A DNA stretch of 33,967 bases, taken from a virus. This document shows positions 8,126 through 14,914 of this stretch, in pieces. How positions within the stretch are numbered: the stretch's first letter is position 1; each line of letters starts with the position of its first letter. Where the stretch lies: IMG/VR virus record IMGVR_UViG_3300031963_000536, positions 1 to 33,967 of that record. One strand, given 5' to 3'. The translations under genes and the position numbers were made by a program. The notes beneath the pieces were generated by a model, which had not been told where the DNA came from, did not search any database, and saw only the letters and a program-made list of their open reading frames with translations.

Positions 8126-10249
8126 TTACTCATCGAAACTCCTTAAATAATCCGCTGGATACCAGATTTTTGCAGTTCCGACTGTTGAGGTTTTGACCCT
8201 GTTGTAGTGCAAGGCAGACTTCATAGCATTGCGCATAGGCTTTGAAGTTGAGTCCACTCCCATCAACTCAAACAACTCATTGGTGCTTTTACCAGGATGA
8301 GCGGTAACGGTTTGAACAAATTTATCTTCCATCGCCATCTTCTTAGCAACCTTGGCACTGGCGCCCCCAAGTTTGAGATTCCTGGTGTTTTCGTCAAAGG
8401 TCAACTGTTGCTGCTCTAGGAATACATCACGTCCATCGGCGGCGAAGAATCGGCCTTCCTCTGTCTTGGAAAGCAACCAGCGAACGTCAGCCCAGTCATC
8501 TAGGCGTGTAGCACCGCGAGCGCGTTCAATGCCGTGTTCCTGGGCGCGGCCTGTATGCATCGGAATCACCAAGTTATCCACATTTGCCCGTTTTTTAATG
8601 TAATCAAGCGTATCTAAGAAAACTCCGACATCAGAGTTTGAGTTCTCATCTCCGCTTCCAACAAAAGCGCGAGCAAATGGGTCCAGAATCCAGGTTCCGC
8701 AATCAAGGTCAGTAAGCATCTTGATGACCAATTCTTGAACACGGTCAACAATCATAGGCAAACGCTCACCACGTAGATGTACCAGGGTCACGTGGTCGGC
8801 GTGCTTTATGTTGACGTCTTTCATCCAGCGCCGATATTGATTCTCTGAGACTTCATAGTTGAAAATCACAATTCGGCGGGGATGGATTGGCTCTTGGAAA
8901 TACTCCAAGAATTTTGTTCCATCAGCCAGAGACTTGGCCAAAGCGTTCACCAGTGTCGTTTTGCCAGCCTTATATTGCGCTGTAATGGAGATATTCGCAC
9001 CTTGCGGGAAAACGTCTCTAATGACCCATTGAGCCTGTTTTTCGGGCAACTGTAGTTCATCTTTAAGGCTAGTGATAAAAACAGGGTCTTTGTATTGTTT
9101 TGCTGCTTCTTCTTGTTTGATTATCTTGGATGCTTCAAGTCGCATCCTTTGGCGTTCAACTTCTACTTCCAGTGGGTCACGGGCGGTGACTCCGCCGATT
9201 GCAGTGACATTGCCATAGGCATCGGCAACTGGCATTGAGTTGAAAGAACTAATCTCACTGACCTGGCCATAACCTTGCTGGCGTAGGGCATTGGCACAGG
9301 CTTGGAAGTCGCCGCCAAATTTAGTTAAGGCAACATAGGCAAACTTGTTGTATGAACGGTCAGAGTCCAGGGCTACCGATGATGTGAAGATGTGAAACAG
9401 GTCGTTGCCCTGATAGTTAGTAGTGGCGCTGATTCCATAATCCTTACCAGGTCTGCGCCAGTCTGTCTTACCCATTGAATCAGTATGAAGTTTAGTCCAG
9501 CCGTCAGGAATCAGGATTTCATCCCACGTTGCTCTGGCATTGAAATCATCACCTGGCAGCATCTGACCTTCAGTGCGCATTCGTGTGATTGGTTCTCTGT
9601 ATTGCTCTTTGGGCATCTCGTCTAAAGAAATGAAAAGTTCACGCAATGCATCAACTTCATCTTCAGTAAATGTCGGGATTGTTTTTGGATTGCCACGAAT
9701 GATGTTCCAGCCGTTACCAGTTGGATGGCAGATGCCTGGTGTCGGTGCTGTTACCACAAAACCGCCAGAACCTCTTGATTCTGCCAATACTGAGATGACA
9801 CCATTTTCATCTACACGGCGAGCAAATTTCTCATTGCCTGGAACCATTCCTTCACTTCTAAGGAGCCAGTGAAGGCCGCCAGATGGTGAGCGCTCAACAT
9901 ATCCGTTGTTTAGTTTTTCAAATATGTCAATGATGTTGTTTTCTTTAGCACGGTGGGTAAGAAGGTCAATCGTCTGCAAAGTTGCAGCGCGTCCTTCCAA
10001 CTCAATCATAAGAAGATTGCCAGAGATTTGCCCACAAAGAACGCCGACGCCATCTGCTTTGGAGAACCATTCAATGATAAGTTCTTTGGTTGGCATCTGG
10101 GTTTGATACTGAGTCCAGGATGAAACCGCTGGCGCCTTTTGACGGTGACGATTTACTGGCAGTGGGACAATACCTTCAAGATAAAATTCTAAAGCGCGGG
10201 CCAAGATTGATTGATTAGTAATTTGAACGGTTGATGGTTGTGTTTGCAT
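8126..10249 (-). CDS. Primase-polymerase / RepA-like helicase fusion
   Basis: A 707-residue replication protein. The N-terminal third resembles the prim-pol (bifunctional primase/polymerase) family: ALEFYLEGIVPLPVN, then VGVLCGQISGNLLMIELEG and later SPSGGLHWLLR, which carries the GxHW signature. The C-terminal part is a RecA/RepA-type ATPase. It has Walker A AQYKAGKTTLVNA (about 422-434), a Walker B-like WILDPFARAF (about 520), and VIPMHTGR followed by an arginine-rich ARGATRLDDWADVRW motif. A short helical C-terminus follows. It primes and unwinds phage DNA. The gene starts in the HNH stop (TAATG) and is followed by the inverted-repeat cluster. No separate DNA polymerase is seen, so host polymerase is probably recruited. 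Confidence 0.9.
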   Translation of the reverse strand: MQTQPSTVQITNQSILARALEFYLEGIVPLPVNRHRQKAPAVSSWTQYQTQMPTKELIIEWFSKADGVGVLCGQISGNLLMIELEGRAATLQTIDLLTHRAKENNIIDIFEKLNNGYVERSPSGGLHWLLRSEGMVPGNEKFARRVDENGVISVLAESRGSGGFVVTAPTPGICHPTGNGWNIIRGNPKTIPTFTEDEVDALRELFISLDEMPKEQYREPITRMRTEGQMLPGDDFNARATWDEILIPDGWTKLHTDSMGKTDWRRPGKDYGISATTNYQGNDLFHIFTSSVALDSDRSYNKFAYVALTKFGGDFQACANALRQQGYGQVSEISSFNSMPVADAYGNVTAIGGVTARDPLEVEVERQRMRLEASKIIKQEEAAKQYKDPVFITSLKDELQLPEKQAQWVIRDVFPQGANISITAQYKAGKTTLVNALAKSLADGTKFLEYFQEPIHPRRIVIFNYEVSENQYRRWMKDVNIKHADHVTLVHLRGERLPMIVDRVQELVIKMLTDLDCGTWILDPFARAFVGSGDENSNSDVGVFLDTLDYIKKRANVDNLVIPMHTGRAQEHGIERARGATRLDDWADVRWLLSKTEEGRFFAADGRDVFLEQQQLTFDENTRNLKLGGASAKVAKKMAMEDKFVQTVTAHPGKSTNELFELMGVDSTSKPMRNAMKSALHYNRVKTSTVGTAKIWYPADYLRSFDE

Positions 10250-10647
10250 TAGTCAATCAACCCCTTGAAAAACTTCATCAAGGGTTTTATTGGCAATCCC
10301 TTTTCAACGCGATAATTGCAAATAAACATATAAGTGAAAAGTTCAAGGCTCATTCTAAAGCCTTTTGCCATTATCCAACCATCTGAAATTTCTGAATGAT
10401 GGTCAGTGCAAAGCAAAACCAAATCTTCCAACTTCTCGTTGTATAAATTGGCATAAGTAACGTGATGGAAGTTAAAACCCCTGGCGTTTAAGGTCCAGGG
10501 CAGATTACAGGCCCAACAATAATTAGGTCGGTCAGATTCCCAATAAGCACGTTTTCTGGCTTCCCACTCTCTGGAATCCAAATAGCGTAAATAATTTTCT
10601 TTGTGGCTATATACAGAACTGGGTATAAATGGTCTAAGATATGTCAT
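10249..10647 (-). CDS. HNH endonuclease
   Basis: 132 residues from ATG 10647, chosen for its strong ribosome site (AAAGGAGTCGAT before ATG). In-frame starts at 10740 and 10794 would add a segment without recognisable fold. The core has CWAC (44-47), FNFHHVTYANLYNE with H61/H62, then LEDLVLLCTDHHSEI with C80 and H83/H84. That is a beta-beta-alpha-metal nuclease. It overlaps the primase gene by TAATG, placing it in the replication operon. Possible roles are DNA nicking for replication, host DNA attack, or homing; the sequence does not decide. Confidence 0.82.
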   Translation of the reverse strand: MTYLRPFIPSSVYSHKENYLRYLDSREWEARKRAYWESDRPNYCWACNLPWTLNARGFNFHHVTYANLYNEKLEDLVLLCTDHHSEISDGWIMAKGFRMSLELFTYMFICNYRVEKGLPIKPLMKFFKGLID

Positions 10648-10762
10648 ATCGACTCCTTTGCAGTCGGTCACGCCCCTGGCAGTTAGCGCTGCGCGGGGGT
10701 CTTTAATTACCCCAGATGGTACAAGTTTTGCTGACGACATTCTCTCCCCCATTTTTCCGTTT

Positions 10763-10945
10763 TTAGATTGACCACCAACCACGCAAGGTTCCACCTAGCG
10801 GGCAGATGTTCCAATCTGCTTTACCTTCTTCAATCCATTTCCTATGCAAATGCCTTTGTAATTCAAAATTGGTTTCGTGGGTATCTCTCCCACAATCAGG
10901 ACATTGGGGAAGTCCAATCTTCTGATAGATGTGTCTGCATTTCAC
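10763..10945 (-). CDS. Small zinc-binding protein (60 aa)
   Basis: The frame is open from 11017, but that part overlaps the FmdB-like gene. A GTG at 10945 overlaps the upstream stop as GTGA and gives a 60-residue protein. It contains CPDCGRDTHETNFELQRHL and a downstream ADWNICPLGG, so CXXC plus H/C could form a zinc finger. The Arg/Lys/His-rich middle suggests nucleic acid binding. Family not recognised. It sits in a run of small zinc proteins before the HNH gene. Confidence 0.6.
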   Translation of the reverse strand: MKCRHIYQKIGLPQCPDCGRDTHETNFELQRHLHRKWIEEGKADWNICPLGGTLRGWWSI

Positions 10946-11112
10946 TTTCCGCCCCAACCATCTCCTTTGAAATGAATTGCTGGTGGTGTGAACTCTTTGC
11001 GCATTATCGAACCGCAATGACCACAGTTGACTGTCGGTTCTACATCAAATGAGAATGATTGCAAGATGACATCTCCGCAATCGCTGCAGGTGAATTGATA
11101 TGTCGGTGACAT
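10942..11112 (-). CDS. FmdB-like zinc-ribbon protein (56 aa)
   Basis: A short gene from ATG 11112 with ribosome site AAAGGAAGC close upstream and a GTGA overlap to the next gene. The sequence begins MSPTYQFTCSDCGDV, has a second CGHCG at 30-34, and ends IHFKGDGWGGK. Two CXXC knuckles followed by FKGxGW are the signature of FmdB-family zinc ribbons, small putative regulators found in Actinobacteria and several actinophages. Biochemical function of the family is unclear. It is the first complete gene after the tRNA-like element. The match to the family ending makes me fairly sure of the assignment. Confidence 0.78.
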   Translation of the reverse strand: MSPTYQFTCSDCGDVILQSFSFDVEPTVNCGHCGSIMRKEFTPPAIHFKGDGWGGK

Positions 11113-11139
11113 TGCTTCCTTTCAGGTCGTTTGAATTTT

Positions 11140-11208
11140 GTGGAATCGGTGGAATCGAACCACCGCGCCGTACCCCGTGTATTGCGGTCCCCAGACATTC
11201 CTATCCCA
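11140..11208 (-). other. tRNA-like element: good T-arm and acceptor, no normal anticodon loop
   Basis: On the minus strand the 3' part folds as a textbook T-arm, GGTGG-TTCGATT-CCACC, followed by GATTCCA. The 5' part TGGGATA (11208-11202) can pair with that acceptor strand except for one innermost mismatch. The 37 bases between do not give a normal D-arm or an anticodon loop with T33, and no CCA is encoded. It could be a decayed tRNA, or the 3' end of a host tRNA carried as a phage attachment site. Confidence 0.45.
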
Positions 11209-11240
11209 CTTGAAGAAAACGGAAGGGTAAAACTTCAAGT
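11208..11240. repeat. Inverted repeat between ssDNA-binding candidate and tRNA-like element
   Basis: Perfect 8-bp arms ACTTGAAG (11208-11215) and CTTCAAGT (11233-11240) with a 17-base loop. It begins nine bases past the stop at 11249. There is no clear T-run on the minus-strand exit side, so termination would be weak; RNA processing or recombinase arm binding is also possible. Confidence 0.55.
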
Positions 11241-11248
11241 GAGAATCT

Positions 11249-11704
11249 TTATACTGGCTTTGCTCCTAGTTGACCTAACAGCGCCATCACTTCTGGTGAA
11301 AGATTGTTGGGGTCAATCGGTGCCGCGGGCGCAGGCGCTGGCTTTGCTGTTGCAGCGCCAAGATAGGCATTTGCTTTTGCAACTGCCGATGCATCGCCTG
11401 TGGCGTCAATGAGAATCCACGGCGCCGATTTGCCAGGCTTTGCAGTGCCTTGGCCAATACGTGCCAGAACCTTCTGGCCAGTTTTACTCTTGAGAGCATT
11501 GCGTAGCGCGACATTGAACCAGAGCAATGACGAATGCTCTTTGTTGGTATCAAGGTCAATCACGTTCACTTCAATTGCTTCTGCTTCTCCGTGAACTGTT
11601 GGGATGCCAGTCTTGTATTCAACTGGCGAGATGATAAGAAGGTGATTGGCAAGGTCTGCCACTTTCACCGTCTCTGTTGCATTACTTGGTGCAGCGAAGG
11701 TCAT
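11249..11704 (-). CDS. Probable ssDNA-binding protein (151 aa)
   Basis: The body (residues about 12-112) has a beta-rich pattern. It includes LIISPVEYKTGIPT, AIEVNVIDLD, an aromatic LLWFNVALRNAL, and APWILIDATGD. This is followed by an Ala/Pro-rich flexible linker (ATAKPAPAPAAPI) and a short terminal tail. A beta-barrel plus disordered tail is the layout of phage single-strand-binding proteins, and genes of this type lie beside Cas4/YqaJ-type exonucleases in actinophages. No exact motif proves the fold. It starts at an ATGA overlap with the upstream gene. A recombination partner to the exonuclease is likely. Confidence 0.55.
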   Translation of the reverse strand: MTFAAPSNATETVKVADLANHLLIISPVEYKTGIPTVHGEAEAIEVNVIDLDTNKEHSSLLWFNVALRNALKSKTGQKVLARIGQGTAKPGKSAPWILIDATGDASAVAKANAYLGAATAKPAPAPAAPIDPNNLSPEVMALLGQLGAKPV

Positions 11705-11922
11705 TCCCCCGACTCCATTTCTGTTAGTTTGTCTGTTCTAACTCTATTCATTGCATCTTCTTCATTGTTTTTTACAATGTCGTTGATTGTTTGTTCGTTC
11801 TCATAATAAATAAGACCAATGGGAACTCCTTTGAGTCCCAAGCATCTAGCGACGAAATATAAAATGTTCTCTTTCCACGTGGGCAAAGTTTCAACTATCA
11901 ATTTACGCGATGGTGTCGCCAT
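11701..11922 (-). CDS. Small hypothetical protein (73 aa)
   Basis: Begins MATPSRKLIVETLPTWKENI and is mixed hydrophobic/charged with one weakly hydrophobic stretch (ILYFVARCLGLKGVPIGLIYY) too interrupted to be a clear membrane helix. It has ribosome site AAGGTTGCA, overlaps the exonuclease end by 20 bases and joins the next gene by ATGA. No family recognised. Confidence 0.6.
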   Translation of the reverse strand: MATPSRKLIVETLPTWKENILYFVARCLGLKGVPIGLIYYENEQTINDIVKNNEEDAMNRVRTDKLTEMESGE

Positions 11923-12640
11923 TGCAACCTTTCGATAAGTCTTTGCTAAATGGTAGGAAGTACGGACACCAATTGCAGGTCCGTGTGGGCGCCGACGGTA
12001 TCACTGTCAGCATCGCAGGGTTGGCTTCTACATCTACCGTTGAAAGTAAGGTGTATAGGTCATCAATGCGAGAGAGCGCTTTGAGCGCTACTGATTCATC
12101 ATAATCAAAGAGTTCAACGTGCATATCATCAAGTGAACCCGATGTTGGCAGATAGACCAATCCAACTTTGTTGACGGTTGCACCTGATTGGGCTTTGCCG
12201 TAACCATAAAGTTGAATCTGCACCTGCTGCTGGATTGTCGCGCCTTCGCTGCGACGCTCCTTGAGTTGATTGAAACCGACAGTTTTCCAATCTAAGACAA
12301 TGCCACGAATTGAATCAAATAAATCAATCGTGCCTGCAAGGTTTGAACGAATCTGAACCTTCTGCTCAACTTCGTAACCTTCAAGTTTGCCAAAGACTTC
12401 TGCTAGGTAGGCGTGAATGGCAGTGCCAACTTGCGCCGCCCAAGAACTGCTCCCACTTTCGTTAGGCTTCTCCCAGTCCAAGAGTTTGTATGCAAGTCGG
12501 CGACTGCATTCGTGTCCGATTTCAGATGGCCCGATAGCAATTTGTTTTCCTCTTGGTGACCAAATACCCGCTTGAGTAATCAGTTCACGCAGTTGGTTGC
12601 CAAGTTGCTGCCCAGGCGTTGAAATACTAGCAAAGGTCAT
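11903..12640 (-). CDS. Cas4/RecB-like PD-(D/E)XK exonuclease with Fe-S cysteines
   Basis: A 245-residue nuclease. Visible motifs in order: GPSEIGHECSRRLAY with C45, GTAIHAY with H76, AGTIDLF with D106, VLDWKT with D117 and K119, QQQVQIQLYGYG (QxxxY-type), and C222, C225 and C239. The first Cys plus three C-terminal Cys form the four-ligand 4Fe-4S pattern of Cas4 and AddB. It probably resects double-strand ends for phage recombination or replication, with the ssDNA-binding candidate downstream and the 104-residue accessory protein upstream. There is no CRISPR array in the window, so a CRISPR role is not supported. The start shares ATGA with a 27-residue upstream gene. Confidence 0.9.
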   Translation of the reverse strand: MTFASISTPGQQLGNQLRELITQAGIWSPRGKQIAIGPSEIGHECSRRLAYKLLDWEKPNESGSSSWAAQVGTAIHAYLAEVFGKLEGYEVEQKVQIRSNLAGTIDLFDSIRGIVLDWKTVGFNQLKERRSEGATIQQQVQIQLYGYGKAQSGATVNKVGLVYLPTSGSLDDMHVELFDYDESVALKALSRIDDLYTLLSTVDVEANPAMLTVIPSAPTRTCNWCPYFLPFSKDLSKGCNGDTIA

Positions 12641-12720
12641 TCATCATCCTCATCTTCATAAATTTCTTCATCAGGAATTGATGGAGTAATCGGGTCAATC
12701 CACGGGTTGACAATACTCAT
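12637..12720 (-). CDS. 27-residue acidic microprotein
   Basis: ATG at 12720 overlaps the stop of the upstream gene as ATGA, and its own TGA overlaps the exonuclease ATG as ATGA. The product, MSIVNPWIDPITPSIPDE then EIYEDEDDE, is Pro-rich with an acidic tail. Tight coupling on both sides argues for real translation, perhaps mainly to relay ribosomes to the exonuclease. It is too short to test by composition. Confidence 0.5.
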   Translation of the reverse strand: MSIVNPWIDPITPSIPDEEIYEDEDDE

Positions 12721-13031
12721 TGACCATCAACCAATGAAAATCGGCGAGATTGTTGAACAACTTCCAGCATCTCAATTACTTGTGGTGGCAGAATTTCACG
12801 GGCGCGTTTGGTATCAAATCGCCGTGATTCAATCTGTGTCCAGCGAACAACAGTTTGACCATTGTGCAAACCTTCTTCACAGTCACCCAGAGCATTCTCC
12901 AGGTGACTGCGAGCGATGTCTGCAACTTCTTGCCACTCTTTAATCTTGACTAACGCTTCACGGTATTGCTTTAGCCATTGGGCGGTGTTGTCATCTAAGA
13001 CTTTGACACCCTTTTCTATTTGCATTGACAT
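12717..13031 (-). CDS. YqaJ/exonuclease-associated accessory protein (104 aa)
   Basis: The first half is a long helix (NTAQWLKQYREALVKIKEWQEVADIARSHLE). The second half carries DCEEGLHNGQTVVRWTQIES and SRRFDTKRAREILPPQVIE. The phrase GxTVxxW followed by RxDTKxxRE is characteristic of small proteins encoded with YqaJ or Cas4-like recombination nucleases in actinobacterial phages. It probably assists the exonuclease encoded two genes later. The start has a strong ribosome site (GGGGGAAACT). Family assignment is from pattern memory; biochemical role is not established. Confidence 0.65.
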   Translation of the reverse strand: MSMQIEKGVKVLDDNTAQWLKQYREALVKIKEWQEVADIARSHLENALGDCEEGLHNGQTVVRWTQIESRRFDTKRAREILPPQVIEMLEVVQQSRRFSLVDGQ

Positions 13032-13050
13032 AGTTTCCCCCTAGTCAGTT

Positions 13051-13428
13051 TTAGTACCAACGATTGCGCTTGAAAAACTCCCAGGCGGCACAGGGGCCAC
13101 CAGAGCCATATTTTCTACCGATATACGCAAGTGTTGCTACGGTTTGAGCCACACCAGATTCAGAATGTTTCATTCCAAGATTCTGATATGTACCTTCAAG
13201 CAATTGCCCGATTCCTCTGGCACTACTTGTTGGATTCTTGGCCTTGGGATTCCACGCGGATTCCTTACCGACCAATTTTGTGAAGCAGGCGAACTGCTTC
13301 TTTGTGAGCAATTCCCGCGCTATCTGCTTTGGATTTACCTGCATCAAAGCAGGTGGGTCCTTGTAGATGACGGTGGCGGGAACTGCCATTTGTGGTGCAA
13401 AGGCAGCATTGACAAACAATGATGTCAT
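13051..13428 (-). CDS. SLT-type lytic transglycosylase-like exported protein
   Basis: The C-terminal domain shows GKESAWNPKAKNP with the catalytic-type Glu, SSARGIGQLL, and a final YGSGGPCAAWEFFKRNRWY, the ending typical of actinobacterial SLT domains. The conservative ATG at 13428 overlaps the WhiB stop as ATGA and gives 125 residues but removes most of a signal segment. In the same frame upstream is KTLKGVAIIIGVSAM then TSLFVNAAFA, a near-perfect Sec signal with AxA. It is preceded by AGGAG seven bases before an ATC codon at 13488. The true start may therefore be 13488. A peptidoglycan-cutting role is inferred from family. It lies outside the lysis cassette. Confidence 0.8.
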   Translation of the reverse strand: MTSLFVNAAFAPQMAVPATVIYKDPPALMQVNPKQIARELLTKKQFACFTKLVGKESAWNPKAKNPTSSARGIGQLLEGTYQNLGMKHSESGVAQTVATLAYIGRKYGSGGPCAAWEFFKRNRWY

Positions 13429-13898
13429 TGCTGAAACCCCGATGATGATTGCGACTCCTTTGAGAGTCTTTCGATTGTTAGTTGTGATTGGATGTCTCCT
13501 TCTAATTTCACACCAGCACGCTTGAGAACAGTCGTCACATACGAATGTTCTACCTTCAGTGCCACTGCGATTTCTTTCGGTGTGCATCCCGACTTAAACA
13601 TCACGCGAACCTTTTCCGCGTTGTTTGCTTTCGGAGCATTTGCATAACGAGCATTGAGCATACGTTTGCGTTGTTCCGTAGTGAAACCAGCCCAAATACC
13701 GCTGCTGATTTCATTGTCGAGTGCGTAGTCCAAGCACTCCTTTCGTTCGGTACAACTTTCGCACAGTGCGCGAATAGTTGGGAGCGACGTTCGCTCTTCT
13801 GCACGTGATTCGGGAAAGAAAATATCTGGATTCTCAATATCCCTGCATTTGGCTTCTGGTAGTTGAGGAAGTATGGGAAGGAATTCAAAGAAATTCAC
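13425..13898 (-). CDS. WhiB-family Fe-S regulator fused to a C-terminal helix-turn-helix
   Basis: Start chosen at GTG 13898, which overlaps the upstream stop (GTGA) and has AAGGAGAGGAT upstream; an in-frame ATG lies at 13916. The 157-residue protein has the four WhiB cysteines (C18, C46, C49, C55 in CESCTERKEC) and the GIWAG turn (67-71), which bind a 4Fe-4S cluster and contact host sigma factor. After the usual end, residues about 94-130 (EKVRVMFKSGCTPKEIAVAL then KVEHSYVTTVLKRAG) look like a separate HTH. Most WhiB proteins are about 80-130 residues with a short basic tail, so this is longer than usual. It probably controls host or phage transcription. Confidence 0.9.
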   Translation of the reverse strand: MNFFEFLPILPQLPEAKCRDIENPDIFFPESRAEERTSLPTIRALCESCTERKECLDYALDNEISSGIWAGFTTEQRKRMLNARYANAPKANNAEKVRVMFKSGCTPKEIAVALKVEHSYVTTVLKRAGVKLEGDIQSQLTIERLSKESQSSSGFQQ

Positions 13899-14245
13899 AT
13901 CCTCTCCTTCAACCAAGAGTCCAAATCTTGAACCACGAAGGCCTTCTCAATGGAAGCATTTCTGCGTTTGATAACAACAAATGCAGGTGGCGCTGAATCC
14001 AAGCCACGCGCTTTGGCATAGTTTTTGGATTCAACAACCGCTTCTTCCCAGAAGGCTGGCAAAGTAATGGATTTGCGGTTCTTCAACTCAAGGATATGAG
14101 TCTTGCCCGCGATGATGGCAACAATGTCGCCTTCATCCTTCTGACCCGATAGGCGCAAACGCTCTGCTGATATTCCGTGAGAACGCAACCACTTGAGAAC
14201 TCCCAGTTCAAAAGCAGCGCCTTTGCGACCATTCGGGTTAGCCAT
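13895..14245 (-). CDS. PD-(D/E)XK nuclease, Holliday-resolvase-like (116 aa)
   Basis: From ATG 14245, joined to the upstream stop by TAATG; the longer frame to 14356 lies inside the neighbouring gene. The fold is visible as GRKGAAFELGVLKWL with E13, GQKDEGDIVAI with D40, then HILELKNRK with E53 and K55. This is the E-D-ExK arrangement of archaeal Hjc-type resolvases and related small phage nucleases. A central basic helix follows. It probably cuts branched recombination intermediates in the same module as the exonuclease. The stop overlaps the WhiB start, so the two are coupled. Confidence 0.82.
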   Translation of the reverse strand: MANPNGRKGAAFELGVLKWLRSHGISAERLRLSGQKDEGDIVAIIAGKTHILELKNRKSITLPAFWEEAVVESKNYAKARGLDSAPPAFVVIKRRNASIEKAFVVQDLDSWLKERM

Positions 14246-14595
14246 TACTTCACCAATTCTAATTTCACGGGCTTGTTGTTCTTTGCCCGATGTTCTTTGA
14301 CAATCATTATGAGTTGCTCCGCCAGGGTCAGCGCCTCTGCCTCTGTCATCTTGCAAATCTTTGCAACGACATCTGGCATATCGGCACGGACAATATCTAG
14401 GCGGGCGGCGGCATCAGGGTTCTTGAGAGCATCAACGCTTGAGAACTCCTTCAGCCCTGCAAGGTCAATCAGGTTGACCTGTTCGGTGACATCTTCCAGC
14501 AGGTCCAAGTTGGCATCCTGCTCTTCTAGGTACAGGGCAAACTCCCCATCACCTGTAGCGTGGACGCTAAAGAGCGGCTCACGGTGTCTGGTCAT
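14245..14595 (-). CDS. Hypothetical protein (116 aa)
   Basis: Begins MTRHREPLFSVHATGDGEFALYL and is acidic in the middle (EEQDANLDLLEDVTEQVNLID), then helical (EAEALTLAEQLIMIVKEHR) and ends basic (NNKPVKLELVK). No known domain is recognised. It follows the small membrane protein by ATGA and precedes the nuclease by TAATG, so it belongs to the leftward early operon. Confidence 0.65.
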   Translation of the reverse strand: MTRHREPLFSVHATGDGEFALYLEEQDANLDLLEDVTEQVNLIDLAGLKEFSSVDALKNPDAAARLDIVRADMPDVVAKICKMTEAEALTLAEQLIMIVKEHRAKNNKPVKLELVK

Positions 14596-14750
14596 TTGCG
14601 CTCCAATGCTTGCTTGATGCGCTTCTGCTTAGAATCCCACTGCTGGGCTTCTCTGATGGCTTCATCCATCGGGCTGGCATCATAGCGCAGAACCGCCACA
14701 ATAACCCCTAGAATGCCCGCTAAAGCCCCAATCATCACTATCTGGTTCAT
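14592..14750 (-). CDS. Small membrane-anchored protein (52 aa), first gene of leftward early operon
   Basis: ATG at 14750 with ribosome site GGGGGTCCGA. An N-terminal membrane helix (residues about 3-21, IVMIGALAGILGVIVAVL) is followed by a charged, helical cytoplasmic tail (MDEAIREAQQWDSKQKRIKQ). The stop overlaps the next start (ATGA). Single-helix early proteins in phages often act at the host membrane, for example in superinfection exclusion, but no family is recognised here. Confidence 0.65.
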   Translation of the reverse strand: MNQIVMIGALAGILGVIVAVLRYDASPMDEAIREAQQWDSKQKRIKQALERK

Positions 14751-14837
14751 TCGGACCCCCTTTCGTTTGCCCCAAGTATGACCCAGGGGACTGACAGCCT
14801 ACGGGCGACACGCCGACGGTGGCAATCTGGGGTTGTA

Positions 14838-14866
14838 TTGACAATCGTATGGATAGATGGTTCAAT
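14838..14866 (+). promoter_or_regulatory. Possible sigma-70-type promoter of the rightward operon
   Basis: A perfect TTGACA at 14838-14843 is followed after 17 bases by TTCAAT (14861-14866), a weak -10 match. It lies in the divergent region (14751-14914) and about 50 bases before the first plus-strand gene. The leftward promoter must also lie here, but I see no clear match for it. Confidence 0.35.
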
Positions 14867-14914
14867 TCTCTTATTGGAGCCAAGCACAGTAACTCCAGGA
14901 AACGGAAGAAGAAA

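Noticed and set aside
10946-11017. Longer start for the 60-residue zinc protein
   Set aside because: It would overlap the FmdB-like gene by 76 bases; the GTG at 10945 gives a standard GTGA coupling.
11903-12640. CRISPR adaptation module because of the Cas4-like protein
   Set aside because: No cas1, cas2 or repeat-spacer array is present; neighbours are phage recombination genes.
13429-13587. SLT protein starting at ATG 13587
   Set aside because: It would add over 30 residues without homology before the signal, overlap WhiB by 160 bases and has a poor ribosome site.
14751-14914. A leftward early promoter and an RHH operator in the divergent region
   Set aside because: Only the rightward TTGACA is convincing; I found no good leftward -35/-10 pair or palindrome.
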